Shown: positions 34,195 to 42,947 of the stretch, one piece after another
Numbering within the stretch: the stretch's first letter is position 1
Layout of the letters: every line of letters starts with the position of its first letter
NCBI RefSeq assembly: GCF_002114215.1
Contig: NZ_NCTE01000140.1
Coordinates: 1 to 55,400, forward strand
Source: Streptomyces sp. 13-12-16
GTDB lineage: Bacteria > Actinomycetota > Actinomycetes > Streptomycetales > Streptomycetaceae
Length of the DNA: 55,400 bases
Direction: 5' to 3'
Made by a program: the position numbers and the translations under genes
Notes under the pieces: generated by a model
Databases searched by the model: none
Seen by the model: the letters and a program-made list of their open reading frames with translations, nothing else
What the model was told of the DNA's origin: nothing

Positions 34195-36381
34195 GTGAGT
34201 CCGGGACCAGTCCCTACCCGAGCCGAACCAGTGAGCGGCAGCAAGGCCACGGACCCCGCCGGCTCCTGTGGTGACGGTCTGCTCGGCGAGCACGTGGCCG
34301 CCGCACGTGCCCGGGCCTTCGTCGGCAGGGCGGCCGAGCGGGATGCGTTCCGAGCGGCGCTGGCGGGAGAAGCCGAAGCCCGTCCCGTCCTCTTCGTGCA
34401 CGGGCCCGGCGGTATCGGTAAGTCCGCCCTGCTGCACCGCCTGTCCTGGGACGCGACCGCCGCCGGCAGGACGGTGGTGTGGGTGGACGGTGCGAGGACA
34501 CCGGCGGACGCCTGTGGTCGCCTGGATGCGTTCCGTGATGTCCTTGACGATCCCGCACCCGTCCTGTTGGTCGACAGCCTGGAGCGGTGCACCGGGCTGG
34601 AGGCGTGGCTGCGCGAGAGCTTCCTGCCCGAGGTGCCGGGTGATGCGGTCGTGGTCATGGCGTCCAGGACCCCGCCGCAGCTCGGCTGGAGAACCGATCC
34701 CGGCTGGGCCGCCTGCGCCCGGTCGATGAAGTTGCCCGCGCTCAGTGCGGAGGAGACCAAGAGGGTCCTGGGCGACCAGGACGTGCCGCCACCTTTGCAC
34801 GTCTCCGTGCGGGAGTTCGCGGGCGGCAATCCCCTGGCTCTGTCCCTGGTCGCGGCCGCCGCCCGCACAGGTGGGGAAGCAGGGTGGTCCATGGACGGGG
34901 GCGTCTCCCGACGGCTGACCGCGGTCCTGTTCCACCGTCTCGTCGGCGGCCTTCCCACCGAGCAGCACCGACGGACTCTGCAGGTGACCGCCCGGGCGGG
35001 GACCGTCACGGAGGAGTTGCTGCGCGCCGAACTCGGCGCCGGCGCGGCGGCCCGGTTGTTCGCGTGGCTGCGCGCGCAGCCCTGGGTGACGGCCGTCGGA
35101 TGCGGCCTGCGGCTGGACGAGGCGGTACGCAACACGGTCGCGCACGACGCCAGATGGAACGACCCCGACGGGTTCGCCACTCTGCACGAGCGCCTGCACG
35201 ACCACCTGGTGGAGCAGATACGCACCGTGCCTTTCGACCGCGCCCTGGACGCTGCGGCAGCCCTGCACCGCTTGTACCGGGACATCACGGCGCTGCCACC
35301 CGCCCATGAGTGGACCGCGCGGGACAGCCACGAGGACGAGGCGTGCAGACCTGTGGACGAGGCCACCGTGCTCGGCCTGATCGCGGACTGCGAAGGGCCG
35401 GAGTCCGCGGAGAACGCACGGTTCTGGCTGCGTCACCAGCCGGAGGCGTTCAGGGTCCGGCGGCCAGTCCCGTACGGCCCACCCCGAGCCTGCACGGCCT
35501 GGCTGAGGCTGACGGCGTACGAAGGGGAGACAGCGGATCCCGTGCTCGCCGCCGTCTGGGACCACGTCCGGCGGCACGGGCCACTGCGGGCGAACGAGCG
35601 GATCTCGGTGGCCCGCTTCCACGCCGGCCCGCGAGAGCGACGGGACGCCTCATCGGCCGTGGCGCTGTCGCTGCGGTGCCTCGTCGCGGAGACCGTGCGG
35701 ACCGGCGGACCGGCCTGGGTGTTCTTCGTGCTCCGGGACGACGGCGTCTGGGACGGGGCGCTGCGCCGGCACGGGCTGCTTCCCACGGAGCACCGCTGGG
35801 ACGTCGGTGGCGTTCCCCAGCGTCTGTTCGCCCGTGACGTGCGGGTCTTTCCCGCTTCCGACTGGCTGCGCGGGCTGCTGCGCTCCGTGTCGGGTGAGGG
35901 CGACGGCCGCGACCCCTGTCATCGGGTGAACGGTGCCGGCCTCGTCCGCACGGATGAGGCGCGGACGCCGACGGGGGTACTGTCCGAGCGGGAGTTCGCC
36001 GACGCCGTGCACGCGGGACTGCGGGCGTTGCGGCGGCCGTCGGAGCTCGCGCTGAATCCGTTGCGGCGTAGCCGGGTGGCCGCCGTAGGCGGTGAAGACC
36101 TGGCGGCCGTGCTCCAACAGGCCGTCTACGAGCTGGCCGAGGAGCAAGGTGGGCACGGACCGCACCAGGCCGCGGTGACCGCGTTCGTCGAAGGGACGGC
36201 CACGCACCAGGCAGCGGCCGAACGACTGGGTGTGTCACTGAGCACCTACCGCCGTCATCTCAGGACTGCGGTCGAGCGCGTCTCGGCTCGTCTGTGGCAT
36301 GAGGAGGTGTACGCGTCCGGTGTGCCGGACGAATACACCTCCTCCGTGGGCGACCGGGAACAGAGCCGCGTGGACCGCTGA
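34195..36381 (+). CDS. STAND-type ATPase with C-terminal helix-turn-helix, paralogue 2
   Basis: 728 residues and collinear with the protein at 30491 over nearly its whole length. RAFVGRAAERDAFRAAL opens the module. Walker A is GPGGIGKS (70-77) and Walker B VLLVDSLERC (Asp127, Glu130). The shared middle block reads AWLRLTAYEGETADPVLAAVW and FFVLRDDGVWDGALRRHG. The C-terminus has LALNPLRRSRV and THQAAAERLGVSLSTYRRHL. A 40-residue variable N-terminus precedes the ATPase. GTG 34195 has GAGGAG five bases upstream. It is divergent from the kinase gene (269-base spacer). A hairpin follows the stop. Confidence 0.8.
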   Translation: MSPGPVPTRAEPVSGSKATDPAGSCGDGLLGEHVAAARARAFVGRAAERDAFRAALAGEAEARPVLFVHGPGGIGKSALLHRLSWDATAAGRTVVWVDGARTPADACGRLDAFRDVLDDPAPVLLVDSLERCTGLEAWLRESFLPEVPGDAVVVMASRTPPQLGWRTDPGWAACARSMKLPALSAEETKRVLGDQDVPPPLHVSVREFAGGNPLALSLVAAAARTGGEAGWSMDGGVSRRLTAVLFHRLVGGLPTEQHRRTLQVTARAGTVTEELLRAELGAGAAARLFAWLRAQPWVTAVGCGLRLDEAVRNTVAHDARWNDPDGFATLHERLHDHLVEQIRTVPFDRALDAAAALHRLYRDITALPPAHEWTARDSHEDEACRPVDEATVLGLIADCEGPESAENARFWLRHQPEAFRVRRPVPYGPPRACTAWLRLTAYEGETADPVLAAVWDHVRRHGPLRANERISVARFHAGPRERRDASSAVALSLRCLVAETVRTGGPAWVFFVLRDDGVWDGALRRHGLLPTEHRWDVGGVPQRLFARDVRVFPASDWLRGLLRSVSGEGDGRDPCHRVNGAGLVRTDEARTPTGVLSEREFADAVHAGLRALRRPSELALNPLRRSRVAAVGGEDLAAVLQQAVYELAEEQGGHGPHQAAVTAFVEGTATHQAAAERLGVSLSTYRRHLRTAVERVSARLWHEEVYASGVPDEYTSSVGDREQSRVDR

Positions 36382-36421
36382 CGCACGAGGGCGGCAGCCG
36401 GAAGGGCGGCACCCTCGTGCG
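36382..36421 (+). terminator. Hairpin directly after STAND paralogue 2
   Basis: CGCACGAGGG (36382-36391) and CCCTCGTGCG (36412-36421) pair perfectly around a 20-base loop, starting at the base after the stop codon. Confidence 0.7.
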
Positions 36422-36423
36422 GG

Positions 36424-36508
36424 TCTATGCTTCGCGGACTAGGTGCGATTCCTCCTGGTGGCCGAGATCGCGGCGGATTCCGCGCGAAAGGATCGGCTCA
36501 TGGATCGC
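36424..36508 (+). promoter_or_regulatory. Conserved 85-base leader, copy 1
   Basis: The stretch from TCTATG through CGCGGACTAGG to GCGCGAAAGGATCGGC and the following CATGGATCGC is found again at 42725-42809. The last 27 bases match at 26 positions and include the ribosome site and start codon of the small membrane protein gene. It is likely a promoter plus untranslated leader. Confidence 0.65.
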
Positions 36509-36811
36509 ATGCATGTTCTCGTCGCCCTGGTCGCTGTTGTGGCCCTTGCCCTCACCGCATGGACCAAGCCTCTCAAGGTGTTGTCCTTCTGGCCCCTCGT
36601 CATCGTCTGCATGATCTCCTACCCCGTGGGCGCACGGCTGTTCTCAGCGTTCGAGGAGGGGCGGTCCGGCGGTGCGTGGGTCGAATGGACCTTCCTGCTC
36701 AGCGTCGCCCTTCTGATCACCGTGCTCGTCGCGTCGGCCCTCCGGTTCCTCACGTCCTCCCGAGGCCCACACACCGACCGTCACGCCTACCACCAGGACC
36801 CCGACGCGTGA
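36500..36811 (+). CDS. Small integral membrane protein, unknown function
   Basis: 103 residues with three hydrophobic helices: VLVALVAVVALALTAW, VLSFWPLVIVCMISYPVGA and WTFLLSVALLITVLVASALRFL. A short charged loop (FSAFEEGRSGG) separates the last two, and the tail is His/Asp-rich (PHTDRHAYHQDPDA). The family is not recognised. ATG 36500 follows GAAAGGA at eight bases; an upstream in-frame start (36443) lacks support. Its leader is duplicated upstream of the peptidase gene at 42948. Confidence 0.7.
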   Translation: MDRMHVLVALVAVVALALTAWTKPLKVLSFWPLVIVCMISYPVGARLFSAFEEGRSGGAWVEWTFLLSVALLITVLVASALRFLTSSRGPHTDRHAYHQDPDA

Positions 36812-37210
36812 GTGTCCCTCTCCCGTAGTCCGGTGAACCTTGATCTGTGACGGTCCGGGGTTCCCCTGAGTCCGGAACGCTGCTGCGGCCCCGGACCGAG
36901 AGGTCGTGTCGGTGAGCGGGGCGCGGGGCGCGTGTTCCGAACAGTCCGTGTCGTTCGGCAGTGTCGCCGACACGGCTGTTGAGCACCATGCTTCGACGGT
37001 CAGCTTCGTCATGGACGACAGCCTCCCGCTCCGGCCGGGCCCGCACGGGAATGACTCCCTTCCAAGGGGCCGGGATCCTGCCATGGGGGACGACACCGCA
37101 AATGACGGTGACGAGCCCCGGTCGGTGGCCCCGCAACGGCTGTCGGCGGTTGCCGCACTCCTGCACCGTGCCCTGCCCCCGCCTTCCCTGACTCCAAGCC
37201 GAGGACCACT
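36812..37210. other. 399-base spacer, no gene recognised
   Basis: Frames on both strands are open but match no family I know. It lies between the small membrane protein and the GNAT gene, both on the plus strand. Confidence 0.45.
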
Positions 37211-37741
37211 ATGCCCTCCCCCGCTCCGACGACCACCGCACCCCATCGCCCCTGCCTGCCGCACACCGGGACCCGCACCATCACCCGTCCCGCTACGCTC
37301 GATGACTTCGACGCGGTGAACGCGCTGCACAACCGCTGCTCGCTCGAGACGCGCTTCGCGCGCTACCAGGCCGCCCGGCGTTCCCTGCGCCGGGGCGAGT
37401 TCCACCACCTGACCCGCCCCGACCTGGGCCTCACCTGGGTCACCCACCCGGAGGACGATCCTCAGCGACTCATCGCGACCACCAACCTGGTCCGCACGAC
37501 CGAGCCCAGCACCGCCGAACTCGGCATCATGATCGAGGACCCGTGGCAGAGCCGTGGCCTGGGCACCACGCTGGCGCAGTACGCCCGGGAGCAGGCCCGC
37601 ACCTTCGGCTGCTGCTCCATGAGTGTCATGACCGGCTTGGACAACGTGCGCATGCTGAGAATCCTGAGGACGCTCGGTGCCTCCCGGCCCGCCGTTCACC
37701 GCTCGACCGCCGACCTCACAGTCTCCGTCGAGCAGCCGTAG
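37211..37741 (+). CDS. GNAT-family N-acetyltransferase
   Basis: 176 residues. RTITRPATLDDFDAVNALHNRCSLETRFARY is the usual first strand and helix. AELGIMIEDPWQSRGLGTTLAQYAREQAR is motif A with the acetyl-CoA loop QSRGLG. MSVMTGLDNVRMLRILRTLGASRPA is the C-terminal part with the asparagine of motif B. The substrate is unknown. ATG 37211 has GAGG six bases upstream. An IS4-family transposase remnant begins at its stop codon, so the region downstream has been rearranged, though the domain itself looks complete. Confidence 0.85.
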   Translation: MPSPAPTTTAPHRPCLPHTGTRTITRPATLDDFDAVNALHNRCSLETRFARYQAARRSLRRGEFHHLTRPDLGLTWVTHPEDDPQRLIATTNLVRTTEPSTAELGIMIEDPWQSRGLGTTLAQYAREQARTFGCCSMSVMTGLDNVRMLRILRTLGASRPAVHRSTADLTVSVEQP

Positions 37742-37935
37742 CCGCTGCTGCCGGGCACCGGTGTCCTCCAGGACCGCACCGATCAGCTCGGGATCGATGA
37801 TCTCGGTCAACTCGCCCAGATGGCCGGGCGCATACACGTCGAGGGCTGTCGCACCGGACCTGACGCTGACAGGATTCTGCGGCAACGGGACCTCCGGGAC
37901 ACTCGCAAAGGCTTCGACACCATGCGAACTACCAG
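37742..37935 (-). pseudogene. N-terminal remnant of an IS4-family transposase
   Basis: The minus strand reads LDVYAPGHLGELTEIIDPEL, then IGAVLEDTGARQQRLRLL. This is the conserved N-terminal domain of a common actinobacterial IS4-group transposase. No in-frame start is present, and homology ends where the GNAT gene ends, so about 85% of the transposase is missing. Confidence 0.7.
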
Positions 37936-38100
37936 AGGTCCCGCCTTCTCGACAGGGCGCACGAACCCTTAACGCACTGGCGTTGCACACAGCGGGACGC
38001 CAGCTTGGCGCACCGTGGCCGGTGACCGGTATGCGTCCGGTGAACGTCCGCCCAAGCACCGGGTACGGCGGCTGCGGCGGCGTCGCGGAGGGGCGGTCGT

Positions 38101-38568
38101 TCAGCCGAGGGTGTAGCCGTACTTCTCGGCAACCTCACCCATGGCGACCACATCGGCCGGGTCGAGGGGAGGGCCGACCTGGCCCCGGACACCGGGGCGG
38201 CCGATCTCCTGGAACATGCCGTCCATGCCGCCAGGCACATAGAGGAAGTACATGCGGGCGGGGTGGCCCGGGCTGGTGTTCTTGAAGGAGTGACGAACGC
38301 CCTTGGGGACGTACACAACCCCTCCGGGCTCGACGTCGAACTGCTCGTCACCGACGGTCACACGAAGTGTTCCGTCAAGAAGAACGAACGTCTCGGACTC
38401 GCCATGGTGGGTGTGCGGCGGGGGGCCGGCATCGGCCGGAACGATGGCCTCTGCCAGGGACAGTTCACCGCCGGTGTCAGCGGCGCTGAGCAAGGTGGTG
38501 TAGGTGTCCCCTACGAGGAACACCGGGGAGCCGCCGTCCGGCGGTATGTGCAGTGGGGGCAAAGACAT
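38101..38568 (-). CDS. Cupin-domain protein
   Basis: 155 residues and a single cupin barrel. PPPHTHHGESETFVLLDGTLRVTVG is cupin motif 1 (HxH, E) and GGVVYVPKGVRHSFKNTSP is motif 2, with the metal-binding His. MYFLYVPGGMDGMFQEIG is the last strand plus a C-terminal helix, seen in quercetinase/dioxygenase-like cupins. It probably binds a metal; the enzymatic role is not clear. ATG 38568 has only a weak AAGAGAG upstream. It stands alone between an IS4 remnant and a decayed osmC copy. Confidence 0.85.
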   Translation of the reverse strand: MSLPPLHIPPDGGSPVFLVGDTYTTLLSAADTGGELSLAEAIVPADAGPPPHTHHGESETFVLLDGTLRVTVGDEQFDVEPGGVVYVPKGVRHSFKNTSPGHPARMYFLYVPGGMDGMFQEIGRPGVRGQVGPPLDPADVVAMGEVAEKYGYTLG

Positions 38569-38839
38569 GGTTCGTACTCTCTTGCGGGTGCGGGGAGCGC
38601 TGTGTGGCGCCTTGCTTGCGGGAAGAGGCGTGGCCTGTGCCCGAACCACGGGCACGTCGGCCGCCACCTCGCGCCCATCCGGTGCTGGGAACGGTCGAAG
38701 AGCGGTCGGCGAAGATGCTCGCCGGACGGGTGGCGAGAAGGGCGTGGCGTTCTCGGGGGTGTCGCGGGGGTGTCGCCGGGGCAGTGACGGCGGCTCGCCG
38801 GATCGGCCCGTTGCGTCGACGACTGCGGAGCGTGTGGTC

Positions 38840-39070
38840 TCCCCGGAGTCGCCGGAGGATCGTCTGCCCGCCGTTGGAGCCGGGTAGTTCCCGCCTCCGT
38901 GGGTCCGTCCGCCAACAGCATGAAGGGGCGGCAGAAGCGGGCGGCCGCGGTCAGCTCCTCGGGAGCCCTGCTGCCGCTCGTCTGCTCGCCGATGCCGAAG
39001 AAAACGAAGGCGACGGCGCGTTCGCCCTCAAGCGGGTTCCTTCCCAGACGGTGGGTGCAGGCACGGTGGG
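38840..39070 (-). pseudogene. Decayed OsmC-family gene
   Basis: The minus strand aligns with the intact osmC at 27773-28198. THRLGRNPLEGERAVAFVFFGIGEQ corresponds to HTVWEGNLLEGNGVVTFDSSGIGEQ, and APEELTAAARFCRPFMLLADG to SPEELIAAAHSSCFSMALSHG. About 40 bases between the two blocks are deleted. Frameshifts separate the HTVWEG-like start from the rest, and the second-cysteine half is unrecognisable. It has no valid start. Confidence 0.75.
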
Positions 39071-39084
39071 TCCCATCCTCCTCG

Positions 39085-39759
39085 TGTATCGAGCCTCGCG
39101 TCGGGGCTGCGGGACATATCCGAGCACACGATGCCGCGATACGGCGGCGCGCCCGATATCCCTTTTCTGGGGAATCGATCGCAGGGTCGGCGGCCGCGTC
39201 GCCGACGGTCGAACGCCGCCCTCCAAGGAGCGCCGGTCGCTTCACCCATCAGTGAGGTTTGCTTCCGTAAAGGTGTGTTCTTGGAGCGGTGTAGGTGGGT
39301 GAAGCCAGGAATCACGTGTGGAGGATGCCGTCCGAGTGACCTTCACGTTGCTTCAGTGACTGATGCGGCGCGACTCGTCGATCGCCGGCAGGAGCAACGC
39401 GCCGTCTCGTCCGTCCGCGAACCCCGTGTCTCGACGGCACGGATCGTCGCAGTGAGATCACGGAACGACCCGTGCGGGTTTCGTGACCTGCTCTGCTGGT
39501 GGTCTTCGTGGTCGTACCTGCCGAGCAGCAGCGCACGGGGAGCGGACAAAGACCCGGCGGTGACTGTTCCGGGGCCCGGCCCTTCCGCGCTGGGCGGCCT
39601 TGCTTTCGGGGTCCTGGACGGCAGGCGAAGAAGGCTGGGCGGAGTCGGCCCGCGCAGGGCAGCGGCGGCGCAGTCCACCGCGGGTCCGCGATCGCGACTG
39701 CCGGCTTCGCGGCCAACTCTCCCTCTGATCGCCCTGGTGGCAGGCAAGCGGAGGGCCGC
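39085..39759. other. 675-base spacer, no gene seen
   Basis: It lies between the decayed osmC copy and the response-regulator stop. Frames are open on both strands but low in information and unlike any family known to me. It is probably decayed DNA. Confidence 0.45.
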
Positions 39760-40488
39760 TCAGAGAGCCGGCGTCACCGACGGGCGGACCAGCCCACTCT
39801 CGTAGGCGAAAATGGTCGCCTGCACACGATCCCGTAGGCCCAGCTTGTTGAGCACTGAGCTCACGTGCACCTTCACCGTTCCCACGGCTACTTCCAGACG
39901 CGCGCCGATCTCCGCGTTGCTCAGGCCCGTGGCGACGAGGACGAGGATCTCGCGTTCGCGGCTGGTGAGGCTGTCCAGCGCCCCTGTGATCTCCGGAGCG
40001 AAGGAGGCCCCCCGAGCGAAGGCTGCTATCAGACGCCCCGTGACCGCGGGCGCGAGGACGCCGTCACCGGAGGCGACCACCCGTATCGCGGCCAGGAGGT
40101 CCTCCGGCTCGGAATCCTTGAGCAGAAAGCCGGAGGCCCCGGCGCGCAGAGCTTCGTAGACATAGGCGTCGAGGTCGAACGTGGTGAGCACGAGAACCCG
40201 GGAGCCGCTGCCGTGACTGGTGATCAGCCGGGTCGCCGTCAGTCCGTCCATACCCGGCATGCGGATGTCCATGAGCACCAGGTCGGGCGCGAGCTGTGCC
40301 GACATCGCCACAGCCGCGTCACCGTCCGCTGCCTCGCCGACCACGGTCATGTCGGTTTCGGCCGTCAGGATCGCCACGAAACCCGCGCGGACGATCGCCT
40401 GATCGTCCACGACCAGCACACGGATACCGATGGTCCTGCTCCTCTCTTCGCCCGCACCCGGGCCACTGTCTGCGCCGCATCCTCCCAT
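39760..40488 (-). CDS. NarL/LuxR-family response regulator
   Basis: The receiver begins IRVLVVDDQAIVRAGFVAIL, with phospho-acceptor Asp in VLMDIRMPGMDG and Lys in GFLLKDSEPEDLL. The LuxR helix-turn-helix is LTSREREILVLVATGLSNAEIGARLEVAVGTVKVHVSSVLNKLGL. The start is doubtful. ATG 40488 (used here, 242 residues) has no ribosome site. In contrast GAGGAG stands seven bases before an ATC codon at 40431, exactly where such regulators normally begin. The gene follows its kinase (stop at 40572) in the same direction. Confidence 0.88.
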   Translation of the reverse strand: MGGCGADSGPGAGEERSRTIGIRVLVVDDQAIVRAGFVAILTAETDMTVVGEAADGDAAVAMSAQLAPDLVLMDIRMPGMDGLTATRLITSHGSGSRVLVLTTFDLDAYVYEALRAGASGFLLKDSEPEDLLAAIRVVASGDGVLAPAVTGRLIAAFARGASFAPEITGALDSLTSREREILVLVATGLSNAEIGARLEVAVGTVKVHVSSVLNKLGLRDRVQATIFAYESGLVRPSVTPAL

Positions 40489-40571
40489 GGAGGCGGTGCG
40501 CGGGACCCACCAGGTCGGCGTGCGCATCCAGAGGCCGCCACGCAGTCGCCGACCTGTCGGCACGGACACTT

Positions 40572-42635
40572 CTACATGCGAGGGGTGTTCGTCACGACGG
40601 CTCTTCGAGGCGCTTTCGGCGCTCTGCCGGCGTCCAGGCTTCCGAGCAACTGGCGCATGGCGCTCAGTGTCGCCCGCGTAGCCGCGGCCACCTGCTCCAG
40701 GCTGCCCTCCTCAGCCGAGGAGATCATCCGGTCCGTCTGCCGGAGCACCGTCTCCCGCAGACCGACGGCGACTCGCTGCCGTTCGCCGTGGACCATGGCC
40801 CTCGTGCTCGACAGCACAGTGGTGAGGGCCGTGTCCTCCCGGCCCAGTTCCCGCCTGCGACGCCTGTGCATCAGCCATCCCGCCCCCCAGGCGGCCGTGC
40901 ATCCCAGGCCGGACAGGAACAGCGTCCAGCAGGCGAGAAACAGCACGAGAAAAGGCCCGGCCGGGTCTCCGAGCAGCGTCCCGTCGGCGGCGAAGGCGGA
41001 CGTGAAGGAGATCGCCGACGGGAGAACCGCGGCGGGCACGGACAGAAACGACAGCCGTGAGCCCGCCGGAGATGTCAGTGGATGCGCCGTCGGCAGCGGG
41101 ACGTGTCGGCCGGAGGGCACGGGCGCGGTTCTCAGGACCCGGCCGTACGCCGCGACCGCGTAGACCGCGGCCGGTGCGACGATGCCGCCGCCGAGGAAGC
41201 AGATCGCGGAGGACGGCGGCAGCGCACCACCGCGGAGCAGAACCGGCCACAGGAGGGCGGCGGCCCCGGTCACCGCCAGGACCGCCCAGGGCGCGTGGCG
41301 GCGCCACAGCAACGGCAGTGCGTGGAGGGTCAGCACCGACACGAGCAGCAGGCATGTGCCGGCCCCGTAGCCGGCGTCCTCCGCCTTCGTCAGGGCGACG
41401 CCCGACGCCACCGCGGCGGCCGAGCCGAAGACCGCCCTGTCCGCGATCCGCTGTTCGCGAGGAAAGTCGCGCCGACGCCCTGGGCTCGGCCGAGGGCCGG
41501 ACGCGGCGTCGGGGAGCACGGCGTGTACGCGCCAGCCTCCGTCGGGGCGGGGTCCCGCGGACAGCCTCCCGCCGAGGACGGCGGCACGCCGATGCATTCC
41601 TTCCACCCCCCGGCCGGAGCCGATCCCCGCCGTGCCGGTGTCCGTGCCGCCGGGCGGCCTGCCGTTGTCGACGGTCAGATGCAAAGTGTCCCCGGCCCGT
41701 TGCACCCGCACGCTGACCGCGGCGCCCGGCGCGTAGCGAAGGGCGTTGGTCAGGGCCTCCCGGATGATGCCGTGGGCCGCTTCCGCCGCGGGTCCGGTGA
41801 GATCAGCGGGCAGGGAGACGGAGACGGGGCGGCCCAGCCTGCCGAATCCGGCGATCAGCGTCTCGATCGGAGCGGTCATCGCCTGGGGAGCCGGTGGGTC
41901 GTCCACCTGCATGACCGCTACGAGACGCCGCAGTGCGGACTGGGTCTCCCGTGCGGTGCGGCGCGCGAACGCGAGTGCCTCCGCGGCCAGGTCGGGCCTG
42001 CTGTCACCGAGCCTGCGGGCGGCCTCGACGGATACCACGACGGAGGTGAGGTGGTGCGCGCTGATGTCGTGCAACTCACCGGCCAGCCGTTCCCGTTCCG
42101 CCTCGGCGGCCTGCGCCTGCTGCTGCTCGGCACCGGCCAGCCGCTCCGCCGTGGCCTGCCGTTCCCGCAGCCAGTGCCGGCGGCCGGTGCCGAGAGCGGA
42201 CACCAGCAGAAAAGGGCCGACACCAGTGAGCCAGTCGGAGAGGAGAAGACCGCCGACGCCGTGCCGTGCGGCCGCCTGCAGGAGCTGGACGACGGCGACA
42301 GCCGCGGTCGCGCCCAGGCCGACGGGCCAGCTGCACAGAACGGTGACGGTGAACAGCGCCACCATGACCGCCAGCCCCGGTACCAGGCCCAGCAGGTCGG
42401 GTGGCGCCAGGATCTGTCCCACCACGGACACCGCGACGATGACGCCCAGGGCGGCGAGCGGTGCCCGGTGACGCCGATCGAGCGCCACCACAGCGAGCGC
42501 CGTGGCACAGAAGGCGGTGATCCACTCAACGGTGTCCGGCGGCTCCTTCGAAGACGCAACGACGCTGAACCACAGCAGCAGTTGCGCTCCCATGAACAGT
42601 ACCGGCAGTGGCCTGACCCGACGTCCTTTCCCCAT
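40572..42635 (-). CDS. NarL-type sensor kinase with a second, degenerate transmitter half
   Basis: 687 residues. Five or six hydrophobic helices are followed by HisKA_3 (LAGELHDISAHHLTSVVVSVEAARRL), an N box (GIIREALTNALRYAPGA) and a G region (GIGSGRGVEGMHRRAAVLGGRL), a complete kinase by about residue 370. It then continues with a second membrane block (CLLLVSVLTLHALPLLW and others) and a second DHp-like helix pair, ERQRVAVGLRETVLRQTDRM. There the position of the phospho-accepting His is not His, and no second ATPase domain follows. ATG 42635 lacks a ribosome site and may be leaderless. It is paired with the regulator downstream. Confidence 0.86.
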   Translation of the reverse strand: MGKGRRVRPLPVLFMGAQLLLWFSVVASSKEPPDTVEWITAFCATALAVVALDRRHRAPLAALGVIVAVSVVGQILAPPDLLGLVPGLAVMVALFTVTVLCSWPVGLGATAAVAVVQLLQAAARHGVGGLLLSDWLTGVGPFLLVSALGTGRRHWLRERQATAERLAGAEQQQAQAAEAERERLAGELHDISAHHLTSVVVSVEAARRLGDSRPDLAAEALAFARRTARETQSALRRLVAVMQVDDPPAPQAMTAPIETLIAGFGRLGRPVSVSLPADLTGPAAEAAHGIIREALTNALRYAPGAAVSVRVQRAGDTLHLTVDNGRPPGGTDTGTAGIGSGRGVEGMHRRAAVLGGRLSAGPRPDGGWRVHAVLPDAASGPRPSPGRRRDFPREQRIADRAVFGSAAAVASGVALTKAEDAGYGAGTCLLLVSVLTLHALPLLWRRHAPWAVLAVTGAAALLWPVLLRGGALPPSSAICFLGGGIVAPAAVYAVAAYGRVLRTAPVPSGRHVPLPTAHPLTSPAGSRLSFLSVPAAVLPSAISFTSAFAADGTLLGDPAGPFLVLFLACWTLFLSGLGCTAAWGAGWLMHRRRRRELGREDTALTTVLSSTRAMVHGERQRVAVGLRETVLRQTDRMISSAEEGSLEQVAAATRATLSAMRQLLGSLDAGRAPKAPRRAVVTNTPRM

Positions 42636-42724
42636 TGGCGCAAGTGTATGGCCGGGCGTCGCCCTCCCCGACACCGCGGGGTTCAAGGGGTCACGCGGTG
42701 CCGGCCCTGCGGTCGCGCCACCGC

Positions 42725-42809
42725 TCTATGTCCCGCGGACTAGGCGACGATCCTTCCGGCGGGCGACGGGGCGGCACGTTCAGCGCGAAAGGATCGGCAC
42801 ATGGATCGC
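42725..42809 (+). promoter_or_regulatory. Conserved 85-base leader, copy 2
   Basis: It shares the TCTATG, CGCGGACTAGG and GCGCGAAAGGATCGGC blocks and the CATGGATCGC end with 36424-36508. The ATG at 42801 is followed by about 49 in-frame codons unlike any protein before the real lipoprotein start at 42948. The leader has apparently been copied or retained here in front of a different gene. Confidence 0.65.
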
Positions 42810-42947
42810 GTCGTCGCGTCGAGCCTCCGGGGGGATCAGGTCCTTCCAGGGCACACGCACCGACCGGTACGCCCACCACCACGACTTCGTGTGAGCGGCC
42901 GTCCACTGCGCCCGTATCACCCACACCAACTGGAGACCGGCACAAGC

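Noticed and set aside
42801..42947. 49-codon N-terminal extension of the peptidase starting at ATG 42801
   Set aside because: It precedes a complete lipoprotein signal peptide and reads as nonsense; the ATG belongs to a duplicated leader.
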